Part shown: positions 1 through 8,935 of the stretch, piece by piece
How positions within the stretch are numbered: the first letter of the stretch is position 1
Layout of the letters: each line of letters starts with the position of its first letter
Assembly (NCBI RefSeq): GCF_000317435.1
Contig: NC_019751.1
Coordinates: 5,208,001-5,272,000, forward strand
Length of the DNA: 64,000 bases
Direction of reading: 5' to 3'
Source of the DNA: Calothrix sp. PCC 6303
Lineage (GTDB): Bacteria > Cyanobacteriota > Cyanobacteriia > Cyanobacteriales > Nostocaceae
Position numbers and translations under genes: made by a program
Notes under the pieces: model-generated
Told to the model about the DNA's origin: nothing
What the model saw: only the letters and a program-made list of their open reading frames with translations
Databases searched by the model: none

Positions 1-172
1 GATAATCAGACCAACGAAAAAATCTCTGAAATTCTGGATGAATTTCTATTTCTTCTTGTTGGTAGAGACTAATCAATTCTCCAATTGACATTGAGTAGTG
101 ATCGGATCGGATTTCCTGCCTCTTTTGGTCAATTTCGGCTTGGAGTGTATCTACTTTTTCTCCGATATTCAT
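1..172 (-). CDS. DUF262 (GmrSD N-terminal-like) protein, N-terminal fragment
   Basis: This gene runs off the left edge and only its first 57 codons are present. The start ATG is at 172-170, preceded by a GGAAG ribosome site. The visible protein opens with a short charged helix and then the stretch SIGELISLY...IHPEFQRFFRWSD. The QR-x3-W pattern is the hallmark of the DUF262 (ParB/Srx-like) domain found in GmrSD-type restriction enzymes and many uncharacterised proteins. DUF262 domains are thought to bind or hydrolyse nucleotides in DNA-directed defence. Whether this one carries a nuclease domain cannot be seen from here. Confidence 0.8.
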   Translation of the reverse strand, partial: MNIGEKVDTLQAEIDQKRQEIRSDHYSMSIGELISLYQQEEIEIHPEFQRFFRWSDY

Positions 173-567
173 AACTATCGCTTCCAATATATTAAATGGT
201 AAACATAATCACTAAGTATGTTGCTATGATTTGCAACACATCTTCTATTTTAGCGATCGCATGTTTGAACAAACCGATTCCTAAAACGTCTCCATCTAAT
301 TGTATTCAGATCAAGACTTACGCACTCGGACATGTAAAATTCCATCACCCTCTGCTCTGTGTCTCCTAAACTTAAACTATTTTGGTTACAGGAAATGTGT
401 TCAGTGTCAATACTACCCATAAATGAAAATCTATAAACAACAGGGTTTTGTATCGAAAAATTAAGGAATATTGCGATTCCCGTCAATAGTGATGGCAAAC
501 CGCAAAAACTACCAAAAGTCCATGGTAGGATTGCTCTCGTTAATATGTCAGAAATGGGGGAAGACCT
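173..567. other. Non-coding spacer upstream of chlP
   Basis: No convincing gene. The spacer holds the divergent promoter region of the DUF262 gene and chlP, one HIP1 octamer near 253, and a TTACGCACT motif near 315 that recurs in other spacers here (near 9510, 41390 and 61354) in either orientation. Confidence 0.5.
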
Positions 568-1788
568 TTGACACTTCGGGTTGCTGTTGTTGGCTCAGGT
601 CCAGCTGGTTCATCTGCTGCTGAAATCTTGGCAAAGGCTGGAATCGAGACCTATCTATTTGAGCGGAAGCTGGATAATGCGAAACCCTGCGGTGGTGCTA
701 TTCCTCTATGCATGGTAGAAGAGTTTGATCTACCTGCGAATATCATCGATCGTCGTGTGCGAAAAATGAAGATGATTTCACCCTCGAACCGCGAGGTGGA
801 TATTAATCTAATAAAGGAAGATGAATATATCGGTATGTGTCGTCGGGAAGTACTTGATGCTTTCTTACGCGATCGCGCGGCGGCATTAGGTGCTAATTTA
901 ATAAATGCTACTGTTCATAAACTAGATATTCCCACTAACGATACTGATCCTTACACAATCCACTATGTAGACCATACTGAAAGTGGCGCTCAAGGGATTG
1001 CCAAGAGTCTCCAAGTTGATGCAATCATTGGTGCTGATGGGGCTAATTCCCGCATTGCCAAAGAAATTGATGCAGGGGATTACAATTACGCGATCGCGTT
1101 CCAAGAACGCATCCGGATTCCCGATGCTAAAATGGCGTATTACGAAGATTTAGCAGAAATGTACGTCGGTGACGATGTTTCTACTGATTTCTACGCATGG
1201 GTATTCCCCAAATATGACCACGTTGCTGTGGGAACTGGAACGATGCACGTTCACAAGGCTAGCATCAAACAGTTACAAGCTGGTATTCGCGCCCGCGCAG
1301 CTAAGAAGCTCGAAGGTGGTAAAATTATCAAGGTGGAAGCACACCCCATCCCCGAACATCCCCGTCCTCGTCGTGTAGTTGGACGTGTAGCTTTGGTGGG
1401 TGATGCTGCGGGTTATGTCACTAAGTCTTCAGGTGAAGGTATTTACTTTGCGGCGAAGTCAGGACGGATGTGTGCTGAAGCAATAGTAGAATTTAGCAAC
1501 AAGGGTGAAACAATCCCCACCGAGAGAGATCTCAAGGTTTATATTAAGCGTTGGGATAAGAAGTACGGTTTGACTTACAAGGTATTGGATATCTTACAAA
1601 ACGTCTTCTATCGTTCTGATGCTACCCGTGAAGCATTTGTGGAAATGTGTAGTGACATGGATGTCCAGAAGTTAACTTTTGATAGTTACCTGTACAAAAC
1701 AGTTGTCCCTGCAAATCCCATTACCCAACTGAAAATTACCGCTAAAACACTTGCTAGCTTACTTCGTGGCAATGCTTTAGCACCTTAA
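568..1788 (+). CDS. chlP: Geranylgeranyl diphosphate reductase ChlP
   Basis: ChlP is a flavin-dependent reductase that uses NADPH to saturate three double bonds of the geranylgeranyl chain, giving phytyl for chlorophyll and tocopherol. The 406-residue length fits the cyanobacterial family. The N-terminus has the FAD-binding Rossmann motif GSGPAGSSAAE (residues 9-19) followed by CGGAIPL. The second FAD motif GDAAGYVTKSSGEGIYFA lies near residue 280. The start is a TTG behind a GGGGGAAG ribosome site; a TTG start giving LTLRVAVVG is common in this family. It is a single gene, with a terminator hairpin about 200 bp downstream shared with the convergent ycf3. Confidence 0.96.
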   Translation: MTLRVAVVGSGPAGSSAAEILAKAGIETYLFERKLDNAKPCGGAIPLCMVEEFDLPANIIDRRVRKMKMISPSNREVDINLIKEDEYIGMCRREVLDAFLRDRAAALGANLINATVHKLDIPTNDTDPYTIHYVDHTESGAQGIAKSLQVDAIIGADGANSRIAKEIDAGDYNYAIAFQERIRIPDAKMAYYEDLAEMYVGDDVSTDFYAWVFPKYDHVAVGTGTMHVHKASIKQLQAGIRARAAKKLEGGKIIKVEAHPIPEHPRPRRVVGRVALVGDAAGYVTKSSGEGIYFAAKSGRMCAEAIVEFSNKGETIPTERDLKVYIKRWDKKYGLTYKVLDILQNVFYRSDATREAFVEMCSDMDVQKLTFDSYLYKTVVPANPITQLKITAKTLASLLRGNALAP

Positions 1789-1867
1789 ATCAGTTAACAG
1801 TGAATAGTTATCAGGTTGAAGATGATTTCAAATAAACTTGATAACTGGATTATTTGAGTCTTTCTAG

Positions 1868-1898
1868 GGTGGGTTCAGACGATAGTCCGTAACCCACC
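1868..1898. repeat. Hairpin GGTGGGTT/AACCCACC
   Basis: An 8-bp perfect inverted repeat with a 15-nt loop lies in the chlP-ycf3 convergent spacer. It has no T-tract. It may help stop or stabilise the chlP transcript. Confidence 0.35.
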
Positions 1899-1985
1899 AT
1901 TACTTATGGGATAATTTTTCTGCTCTCACCCCATCAACCCGATAATTGATTATTACTGATTATTACCAATCATTTAAATTATGCG

Positions 1986-2015
1986 ATCGCGGTTTCAATC
2001 AAAACCGCGATTTTT
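1986..2015 (+). terminator. Rho-independent terminator between chlP and ycf3
   Basis: The 10-bp perfect stem ATCGCGGTTT/AAACCGCGAT has a 6-nt loop and runs into TTTTT. It is oriented to end chlP transcription, and the stem overlaps a HIP1 site. Confidence 0.75.
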
Positions 2016-2042
2016 CGTAGCTGTTTGGGGTAAGAGATTTGA

Positions 2043-2564
2043 TTAAATCAAAATATCAATTTGCGCTCTACCTGTAGTTTTCAACCAATTTTGAGCTTCA
2101 ATATAATTATTGGGAGCTAAACGAATCGCTCGAATCCAATAGTCGGTAGCTTGATCAAATAATGCTTCCCCACCATCGTAATCCCCTGCTTCCTTAGCTT
2201 TCTCCCCTTGGTAATGATAGATAACAGCAATATTATTCAAAGCTGAAGAATAACGAGGGTTTAATTCTAATGCCTGGTGATACAAGTCTAAAGCTTTTTC
2301 ATGATCACCATTACTAGCATAAATTAGACCCATATTATATAAAGTGTAGCTTCGATCTACAGGATCTTCCTCCAACTCCAAAGCCTCCTTGTAGTTATCC
2401 AAAGCTTCGGCATATTCACCTTCAGCTTGTGCTGACATCCCATCACGATAGTAAACAAAAGCATCTTTAGCTCTTTTTTTTATTGGCAGAATTTTGAGGA
2501 TAATATCTGCCATCACGGTAAAGGATTTATCAACAAAGTTATCGTTTTTCTGAGTTCTTGGCAT
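2043..2564 (-). CDS. ycf3: Photosystem I assembly protein Ycf3
   Basis: Ycf3 is a thylakoid-associated TPR protein that helps assemble the PsaA/PsaB core of photosystem I. The 173-residue length and the N-terminus with [15 protein letters not shown] are typical of cyanobacterial and plastid Ycf3. Three TPR units follow from about residue 35 ([49 protein letters not shown]). The gene converges on chlP and diverges from the glutathione S-transferase. Nothing looks broken. Confidence 0.95.
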   Translation of the reverse strand: MPRTQKNDNFVDKSFTVMADIILKILPIKKRAKDAFVYYRDGMSAQAEGEYAEALDNYKEALELEEDPVDRSYTLYNMGLIYASNGDHEKALDLYHQALELNPRYSSALNNIAVIYHYQGEKAKEAGDYDGGEALFDQATDYWIRAIRLAPNNYIEAQNWLKTTGRAQIDILI

Positions 2565-3070
2565 ATTATCTAATAATTATGGTGTTGTTGGCTACTTGAT
2601 GATTGCTGAAGCTGCTTTTACATTTTAGCGTGTGTCTCAGGATAGGCTTGAAAAGCCCAAGTGAATTCTATAGGAGAATTTAACGCTCTCAGAGGCAATT
2701 ATTACTGAGTTAGCCATAAAACGTAACCTTTGGATAGAAAATTTTGGCTTTCCTTAAGGCTGTTTTATAATTCTCTGCGGTAAACTTCCAAAAACATCAA
2801 AATACCTAAAATAATTAATACTTCATATTCCTATTCAGCTAAACTAAAACCTCTAACTCTTGTGATGCTAACTATTACTGATATCCCAATTTTTTCTAGC
2901 TTTTTCTAGGTATGGCAGTGTTTTATGTTTGAGATTACTTAAAGCTGTGGTTTCAGTCCAGCTGATCAAGTCAAATATCTTTAAAATATAGCTAAAATTT
3001 ATACAAATCTATTTGTTTTTTGTCACCAAATATTGTAACTTACAAAATCTATACTTAATCTCTTTTTGGC
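2565..3070. other. Divergent promoter spacer ycf3/GST
   Basis: This is an AT-rich 506-bp spacer between divergent genes. It must hold both promoters. I see no gene, no RNA and no clear repeat in it. Confidence 0.45.
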
Positions 3071-3682
3071 ATGGAAACGCTACGCTTGTACGATTTTTTA
3101 CACTCAGGCAATGGCTACAAAATACGTCTTTTATTAACACAACTAGGGACACCATTTGAAAGAGTAGAACTTGATATTACTCAAGGTGCGACACGTACTC
3201 CTGAGTTTTTGAGTAAAAATCCTAACGGCAAGATTCCCCTATTAGAAATTGAACCAGGCAAATACTTAGCAGAATCAAACGCCATACTAGTATACTTAAG
3301 TGAAGGAACAGAGTATCTACCTTATGATAGATTTTTCCGCGCTCAGGTTTTACAGTGGTTATTTTTTGAGCAATATAGTCATGAACCTTATATTGCTGTA
3401 CCCCGATTTTGGATTTCGACTTTGAAAAAAGGGGAAGAATATAAAAGCGCGATTGCTCAAAAACACAAACAGGGTTACTTAGCTTTACAATTAATGGAGG
3501 ATCATCTCCAAAATCGCTTATTTTTTGTCAACGATAGGTATTCAATCGCTGATATTGCTTTATTTGCCTACACCCATGTTGCCCCAGAAGGTGATTATGA
3601 TTTAACTGGTTTCCCCGCAATTAATAGTTGGATTGTAAGGGTAAAGGAACAAAAAAGATATATTGACATCACCGAACCATAG
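3071..3682 (+). CDS. Glutathione S-transferase family protein
   Basis: This 203-residue cytosolic GST has two domains. The N-terminal thioredoxin-like fold (about residues 1-80) has LYDFLHSGNGYKIRLLL, the cis-proline segment PNGKIPLLE and the glutathione gamma-glutamyl contact ESNAI. A helical C-terminal domain follows, with FFVNDRYSIADIALFAY. The family conjugates glutathione or reduces peroxides; the substrate is not predictable. The position where a catalytic Ser, Tyr or Cys might sit reads SGNGYK, so Ser12 is a candidate. It is monocistronic. Confidence 0.9.
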   Translation: METLRLYDFLHSGNGYKIRLLLTQLGTPFERVELDITQGATRTPEFLSKNPNGKIPLLEIEPGKYLAESNAILVYLSEGTEYLPYDRFFRAQVLQWLFFEQYSHEPYIAVPRFWISTLKKGEEYKSAIAQKHKQGYLALQLMEDHLQNRLFFVNDRYSIADIALFAYTHVAPEGDYDLTGFPAINSWIVRVKEQKRYIDITEP

Positions 3683-3701
3683 AACAATAAATAACATTTG
3701 T

Positions 3702-3738
3702 AGAGACATTTATAACCGAATGTCTCTCTCTTCTTTTA
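3702..3738 (+). terminator. Terminator after the GST gene
   Basis: The 9-bp stem AGAGACATT/AATGTCTCT has an 8-nt loop and is followed by a pyrimidine-rich run ending in TTTT, 20 bp after the GST stop. Confidence 0.6.
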
Positions 3739-3745
3739 TGTCCAA

Positions 3746-3970
3746 TTATAAATCAATTTCTACAACCTTTTGCCGTGAAGCTAATCCCAATTTAATCAAA
3801 ATATGAGATTTTGGAACATTATATCTATCGGCTAAAACTTGAATCAATTCCTTATTTGCCTTCCCATCCACAGGTGAAGACTTAAGGTAAACTTTCAAGC
3901 TACCATCCTCAAGTTCTTCAATTTTTTGCCGATGAGAATTAGGTTTAACTACAACTGTGATCTTCTGCAT
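3746..3970 (-). CDS. yggU: DUF167/YggU family protein
   Basis: This 74-residue protein belongs to the YggU/DUF167 family, a small conserved fold of unproven function found in bacteria and eukaryotes. It shows the family signature [20 protein letters not shown] followed by SRQKVVEI. I take the ATG at 3970; an in-frame TTG at 3988 would add six residues but lies in the flank of the adjacent TnpB element. If the element is removed in thought, the ATG falls 24 bp after the stop of the upstream LRV gene on the same strand, so the two may once have been co-transcribed. Confidence 0.88.
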   Translation of the reverse strand: MQKITVVVKPNSHRQKIEELEDGSLKVYLKSSPVDGKANKELIQVLADRYNVPKSHILIKLGLASRQKVVEIDL

Positions 3971-3993
3971 GACTTTAGCTATAACCAATTATA

Positions 3994-4130
3994 TTGAACT
4001 TCGCATGACTGGAAGTCACGCGATTCCTGCTTCAACGATCTCTGCCTGAAATAATTCAGGACTTACAAGTTCTCCACAGGCGTTTTTTATAACCTCCGGC
4101 GTACCGACGGCGGTTAGCAATCTTAAACCC
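3994..4130 (-). ncRNA. Predicted omega RNA (reRNA) at the tnpB 3' end
   Basis: By analogy with characterised TnpB elements, the guide scaffold is transcribed from the tnpB 3' end through the right end of the element. The guide then comes from flanking DNA. Here the scaffold would end with the right-end hairpin at 4021-4003 and GTTCAA. The guide would start at 3993 on the minus strand, reading TATAATTGGTTATAGCTA. The 5' boundary given here is a rough guess. This is an inference from position and the hairpin, not from a covariance match. Confidence 0.5.
4003..4021 (-). repeat. Right-end hairpin of the TnpB element
   Basis: An 8-bp stem with a 3-nt loop overlaps the tnpB stop codon and is followed by GAAGTTCAA, the proposed right cleavage end. 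Confidence 0.65.
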
Positions 4131-5227
4131 TCACTTAATATATTAAGTGAGGCGTTTTTATCCCTTAAGTTGTAACTATTGCAACTAGGACAAGACCATT
4201 CACGTAACTTTAAATCTTTAACTAATGGGTTGATCAAACCGCAGCAGTTACAAGTCTGAGATGAGGGATAAAACGTACCAACTTTCTGCACAACTCTGTC
4301 ATGCCACAAAGCTTTATATTCCAACATGGTAACAAATTTAGACCAACTAGCATCTGAAATACTCAATGCTAGTTTGTGATTCTTTACCATGTTAACGACT
4401 CGTAAATCTTCAATACAGATAATACTGTTTTCCTTGATTAGACGAGTTGACAACTTGTGCAGAAAGTCATCTCTCAAATTGGTAATCCGTTCGTAGATTC
4501 GAGCCAGCTTGATTTTCGCTTTGACTCTATTGCTACTACCTTTTGTACTACGGGATAACTTTTTATTTGCTTTGCGTAACTTCTTTAATTGAAGTCGATA
4601 ATATTTAGGATTTTCTATAACTTCACCTTCGCTAGTAACCAGATAAGATTTAATCCCCAAGTCTAAACCAATATTTTGGGTGCCAATCGGATATTTTTCT
4701 ATCTCAGTTTCACAGAGGATACTAGCAATATATTTACCAGAAGAAGTCCGAGTAACGGTAACGTTGACAAGCTTTCCAGTAATATCTTGTGATTTATAAA
4801 ACTTTATCCATCCTAATTTGGGGAGTTTTAAACGATTCTCTATAATTTGAATGTTTCCATTGGTAAGATTCGTCTTGTAAGATTGCTTGCAACCGTACTT
4901 CTTTTTGAATTTGGGGAAGCCGACACCTTTCTTCTTTTTAGACTTTTTCAAGTCAGTGAAAAAGTTTTTGTACGCTGCCTCTAAATTTTTGAGCGAGTTT
5001 TGCAGAGCAAATTTATCTACTTCCTTTAACCATTCAATCTCTTTCTTGAGAAGAGTTAACTCTTGGCTACAAGTATTGTAATTTAAGGTTTTCTGCTCAG
5101 TCGCATATAACTCTTTCCTTAATGCCAGAAAACGGTTGTACACAAATCTAGCACAACCTATCGTCTTGTTAATTAAGACTTCTTGGTTGTGGCTAGGAAT
5201 AAGTGCAATTTTAAACGCTTTCTGCAT
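4016..5227 (-). CDS. tnpB: TnpB, RNA-guided nuclease of the IS605 family
   Basis: TnpB nicks or cuts DNA under guidance of an RNA from the transposon end and helps retain the element at its donor site. The 403-residue protein has the helix-turn-helix N-terminus ([15 protein letters not shown], residues 25-39). The split RuvC site has all three acids in place: D189 in NIGLDLG, E273 in CIEDLR and D356 in LRDKNAS. The zinc finger between the last two has C326, C329, C346 and C349. The stop codon overlaps the right-end hairpin. It appears intact and likely active. There is no adjacent tnpA. Confidence 0.95.
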   Translation of the reverse strand: MQKAFKIALIPSHNQEVLINKTIGCARFVYNRFLALRKELYATEQKTLNYNTCSQELTLLKKEIEWLKEVDKFALQNSLKNLEAAYKNFFTDLKKSKKKKGVGFPKFKKKYGCKQSYKTNLTNGNIQIIENRLKLPKLGWIKFYKSQDITGKLVNVTVTRTSSGKYIASILCETEIEKYPIGTQNIGLDLGIKSYLVTSEGEVIENPKYYRLQLKKLRKANKKLSRSTKGSSNRVKAKIKLARIYERITNLRDDFLHKLSTRLIKENSIICIEDLRVVNMVKNHKLALSISDASWSKFVTMLEYKALWHDRVVQKVGTFYPSSQTCNCCGLINPLVKDLKLREWSCPSCNSYNLRDKNASLNILSEGLRLLTAVGTPEVIKNACGELVSPELFQAEIVEAGIA

Positions 5228-5303
5228 TTTGATTTTAAATAATTGCTTACAATAATTTTATCATAATATGCAATCATTTAAATATAGAAATATGGAGAGC
5301 CTA

Positions 5304-5326
5304 ACTCATGACTTGAACTCACGAGT
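5304..5326 (-). repeat. Left-end hairpin of the TnpB element
   Basis: An 8-bp stem with a 7-nt loop lies about 15 bp inside the left boundary. It is the position where Y1 transposases recognise IS605-type ends. Confidence 0.65.
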
Positions 5327-5342
5327 GTGCGGCTTGCAGAAA

Positions 5343-8003
5343 TCAAGTTGGATGCTCCCATGTTTTATTTTCCAAACTTGCTTTAGCAGCAGCCTGAACA
5401 ATCCAATTTGCATCCACTGCTAGTTGCTGACAAACAGATTTAGGGGTGTTGGGATTTTGGCTAATCGCGTACCTTTCCAACCAAGAAAACGAACGGGAAT
5501 GTTTGATTAACATATTAGTGGAAGTTAGGGGGTGGGATAATACTAAAAATCTTCCCAAAGTTGGCACCGTATCAACATTAATATAACCTTCTATAAATTT
5601 AATTGCTTGCTGTGGATAATGTTCCATCAAAGTTTTCACAGCAGCTTGGTGTAGCTTATCAGTATTAGGACATTCAGCCAGTTTTTCAAGAATATTTAGC
5701 GGAGTTAGGGGATTTTTAGCAACTGCTATTTTGATTACTTTGAGTTTATCCTTGGCAAGAATTTCTAAAATCAAAGTGGAATTAGTATACTGTGCCAAAG
5801 CTTCGCGGATCAAAATCCATTGACTTCTCGTGAGTTCAATTAGCTTGTGGATGGGGGTATTGGGATTAGTAATAGTTTCCCATTCTTTGAGGAAGTTGCA
5901 ATCTGTAGTTATTTGGGGAGATTTCTGTTTGTAAGCAAGTAGCGCTGCATGTCTGACTTCGTGGCTTTTATCCTGGAGGAATTGTTCGAGGTGAGAAACA
6001 GAAATATTAGGATTATCAATAATTAACCTTCGGAGGGAAGCATTAGAACGTTTTGATAATTGTTCTAAAGTATGGGAAGGTGTATTTGGATGACGAGCGA
6101 TCGCGGTATATAATTCCAAGAGAACATTTTCAAAAAAGTTCACATGGGAGATGGCTGCTAATTCTTCCAAAATAGTAGTAGATATATCGGCTTTGAATGT
6201 CAATTTTTGACACAAGTTAGAAATAGCAGGAATCAAGATTCTAGTATCTTTGCTTTGGGCTAATTCTAAGAGTTTTTCTATCGGTGTATCTAAACTACAA
6301 GCAGCTTTAATTGCATGATTCGTTTGTAACTTATCTTCTTTGTGAATATCATGCAACTTCCTTGCTTTTTTCGCCCTTTCCACCTCATGCTGAATATATT
6401 CAGATGGATCATCTGCTAACTGAGTAATTATATCCTCTGGTGTATTGGGGTTACGCACCACTTCACAACGTACACGTTTTTCAGTATCGCTAGCCAACTT
6501 TGCCAACAAAGATACTGAGGTTTTGGGATGTTGTGCCACTGCGACGCGAACTTCTGTATATTTATCCGTGGCAAGACGAGTCAAAATTTCATCGTTAAGA
6601 TTAGGGTTGCGGGCGAGATGCGATCGCACATAATCTATATCATCCATTAATCGTGCCAAAGCTGCTACAGGTGTCTTTGGATTAGCCGCAACATTACGTC
6701 GCACATAGTAATGGAAATCCTGTGCTAACTGTTGCAGCATTTCCGGTGTAGCATTGCCACTCAGGGCAGCACGTTCACGGGTATTCTGGTTTTTAGAACT
6801 AGATAACTTTTCTATAATGCTAGAGGGAGTATTCGGATTTTCCACAATCGCATACCGCACCACAATACTGCGATCATAAGCTAGTGTTTCTAATAAGTAC
6901 TTTGGTGTTTTTTTATTCTCAGCAACAGCCATTCTCACTTGAGAATCTTTAGCTTTGGATAAGTTTTCCAGAATTGATACTGGTGTATTTTGGTGCAAAG
7001 CAACACCGCGACGAATCGGCAACCACTGACTTTGAAGCAGTTCACAGAGTTTTTCGCCGGAAGTTTGCGGGTTATTCACAGCAGCCGATTCACTATACCA
7101 ACGCTGAATAATCTGACTTGGAGTATGAGGATTTAAAAATGCTGCCAAGCGCACTTGTCGATCATTATCCCCCACTAATTGCTCCAAAATAGATACCGGA
7201 GTATTAATATTCCCCGCAGCTGCCAGACGGGTGTTTTTTGTCACCCGTTTGAGATTTTCCAGGAGTGACTGTAAGATGTGAGTTGGTGTATCAGGATTAC
7301 GGGCAATGTGGGTATGGACATTTGTTTCGAGAATCCCCAATAAAGACTCTGAGATTGCCCCAATTTCCCATAAAACTATCTCTTGGGAAATTTCATGATA
7401 CAAATAATCGTCAGTTAACTTGCGCTTTCGCAGTGCAGAAGAGACAGCATTTTTCCACCCTGTAGTCATTTTCGGTGCTAGTTGCACATGTAACTTAGCC
7501 ACAGCAGCAACCTTACTATGACGACTATTTACCATAGCTTCCAAATCATCCTTGGGAGTTTTCGGATTCATTGCCAAAGCTAAGGAAATCAGTAAACGGT
7601 TTCGACTTAAACCCCACTGAATAAATTCATCCGGAACTGATTCTAATTTCAATAGACAAGCTGCCGTTTCTTCCGGCATCTGAGTCAATAAATCTAGATT
7701 TTCTAAAAATAGTAAGGTAAATACTGGATTTTCTAATAATTCGCTAGGAAATTCGGTACCAAGTTGAAATAATGTATCTGTGGGAGTATTGGGATTACTC
7801 ACAACAGCTTGACGAACTTGATAATCTTTAGCTGCTGCTAATTCTCCTAATAATTGTGGTGGTGTACAAGTATTTTGGGCAACAATTCGAGATATTTCAA
7901 TGTTTGTTTGTGCCAACTCCAGCACATTTTCCGGGAGTGTAGTTGCACTTGCCGCTTCTTCTATTATTAATGCTAAATTTCCAGCTTCACAGAGGTTAGC
8001 CAT
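5343..8003 (-). CDS. Large LRV (leucine-rich repeat variant) repeat protein
   Basis: About 886 residues, built almost entirely of 20-25-residue helical repeats of the form VRxAVAxNPNTPxxxLxxLAxD. This matches the leucine-rich repeat variant (LRV) family, related to HEAT solenoids. More than 20 units can be counted. The NPNTP core is clearest in the N-terminal and central thirds and degenerates towards the C-terminus. No catalytic domain, signal peptide or membrane segment is visible, so a cytosolic protein-binding scaffold is likely. I prefer the ATG at 8003 over a TTG two codons upstream. The stop codon lies inside the TTGAT target site of the neighbouring TnpB element, and the gene is not truncated by it. 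Confidence 0.85.
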   Translation of the reverse strand: MANLCEAGNLALIIEEAASATTLPENVLELAQTNIEISRIVAQNTCTPPQLLGELAAAKDYQVRQAVVSNPNTPTDTLFQLGTEFPSELLENPVFTLLFLENLDLLTQMPEETAACLLKLESVPDEFIQWGLSRNRLLISLALAMNPKTPKDDLEAMVNSRHSKVAAVAKLHVQLAPKMTTGWKNAVSSALRKRKLTDDYLYHEISQEIVLWEIGAISESLLGILETNVHTHIARNPDTPTHILQSLLENLKRVTKNTRLAAAGNINTPVSILEQLVGDNDRQVRLAAFLNPHTPSQIIQRWYSESAAVNNPQTSGEKLCELLQSQWLPIRRGVALHQNTPVSILENLSKAKDSQVRMAVAENKKTPKYLLETLAYDRSIVVRYAIVENPNTPSSIIEKLSSSKNQNTRERAALSGNATPEMLQQLAQDFHYYVRRNVAANPKTPVAALARLMDDIDYVRSHLARNPNLNDEILTRLATDKYTEVRVAVAQHPKTSVSLLAKLASDTEKRVRCEVVRNPNTPEDIITQLADDPSEYIQHEVERAKKARKLHDIHKEDKLQTNHAIKAACSLDTPIEKLLELAQSKDTRILIPAISNLCQKLTFKADISTTILEELAAISHVNFFENVLLELYTAIARHPNTPSHTLEQLSKRSNASLRRLIIDNPNISVSHLEQFLQDKSHEVRHAALLAYKQKSPQITTDCNFLKEWETITNPNTPIHKLIELTRSQWILIREALAQYTNSTLILEILAKDKLKVIKIAVAKNPLTPLNILEKLAECPNTDKLHQAAVKTLMEHYPQQAIKFIEGYINVDTVPTLGRFLVLSHPLTSTNMLIKHSRSFSWLERYAISQNPNTPKSVCQQLAVDANWIVQAAAKASLENKTWEHPT

Positions 8004-8935
8004 AGCCAAAATCGAGTCAATCGCGGCGATATAGTATCTCTTTTAAAGTGTCACACATTCAGGAAAAAGACATTTGTGGTTCTACGGAAATCAAGAAAAG
8101 GGATTTTTTTATAAGTGAAAGTACTAGGTATTTAACTTGTTTTTATCATGCTTAATAAGTATTTTTATTTAATCTTATGAATGATTTTAGATAAGATATT
8201 ACAGAGCAAATTTACACAGATATAAATCATAACTATTTTTTGTCAGAGGTTAATTATGTCATCTCCATGCGACAAGAAAACGATCATACATCAAATTGCA
8301 TTCATATAGATGTTGCACTAGTCCAGACACTTTAAATGGACTAATGAGAACGTAAAAAACGAAGATTGTATGTAACATTATTCATGATCGTACTGAAATC
8401 CGGGTAATGTCGTAACCAAAACTAATCCTCATCCCTTAGAAGCATCACCCACACCAACCGCTTCGTTTACTCATCATCCTGAAATTGCTGCGACAGAACG
8501 TAACTTAGTACTGTGCGTTCGCTTATTTTTAAACTCCAAATTGAATTAAAGCCTTAATTCAAAGGGAAAAGAGCATTTTTTAAGTAAGCAGGGAATACAA
8601 GGTAATAAATATTACTTTTTATTAAGCTCCTAGAAGCATCTATTTAAGACGTAGAGGGGTATAAACCATAAAAATGGCTAAAACCTTGTTTCAACTCAAA
8701 ATACTGGAATTGCTTGTAAAGCCTAGATTGGAAGCCCTGTAAGGGTTAATTAAATTTTCGGGTCAAAAATGAGCGAACGCTGAGTTAGTATAGCTGTAGC
8801 TATTTTTATTGGTATATTTATCTGTTCCTTGTTACCTTTTAGACAAACTCTGAGATAAGTATTTATGTCCTAACTGAGATGTCCACTGCTATATAAACAA
8901 CACAAAGAACCAACCCAGCACGGTAGAAATCTAAC
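8004..8935. other. Long spacer with a 274-bp mobile repeat
   Basis: No gene is seen between the LRV gene and the membrane protein. The first 500 bp are AT-rich and should contain the LRV promoter. The second half is occupied by a MITE-like element annotated separately. Confidence 0.5.
8511..8784 (+). mobile_element. MITE-like element, family A copy 1 (274 bp)
   Basis: This non-coding element begins CTGTGCGTTCGCTTATTTTT and ends AAAAATGAGCGAACGCTGAG. Its terminal inverted repeats are about 20 bp with a few mismatches. It is flanked by a perfect 6-bp duplication, TTAGTA, at 8505-8510 and 8785-8790. A copy of the same length lies at 60432-60705 and a damaged copy at 46511. The internal sequence has no meaningful open frame, so it depends on a transposase elsewhere. 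Confidence 0.88.

Larger units (their letters stand above)
3994..5341 (-). mobile_element. IS200/IS605-superfamily element with tnpB only
   Basis: This 1348-bp element is bounded on its left-end side by TTGAT (complement of 5342-5346) and ends on the other side with GTTCAA (complement of 3994-3999). Each end has a subterminal hairpin, as IS605-type single-strand transposons do. The left end has ACTCATGA/TCACGAGT (5304-5326, one G-T wobble). The right end has GCATGACT/AGTCACGC (4003-4021, also one wobble). There is no tnpA, so movement would need a Y1 transposase supplied in trans. There are no target duplications, as expected for this superfamily. Confidence 0.8.

Noticed and set aside
250-498. 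82-codon frame on the minus strand upstream of chlP
   Set aside because: No ribosome site, no domain, odd composition, and it spans the promoter region.
5343-8003. Truncation of the LRV gene by the TnpB element
   Set aside because: The stop codon is part of the TTGAT target itself, so it existed before insertion.
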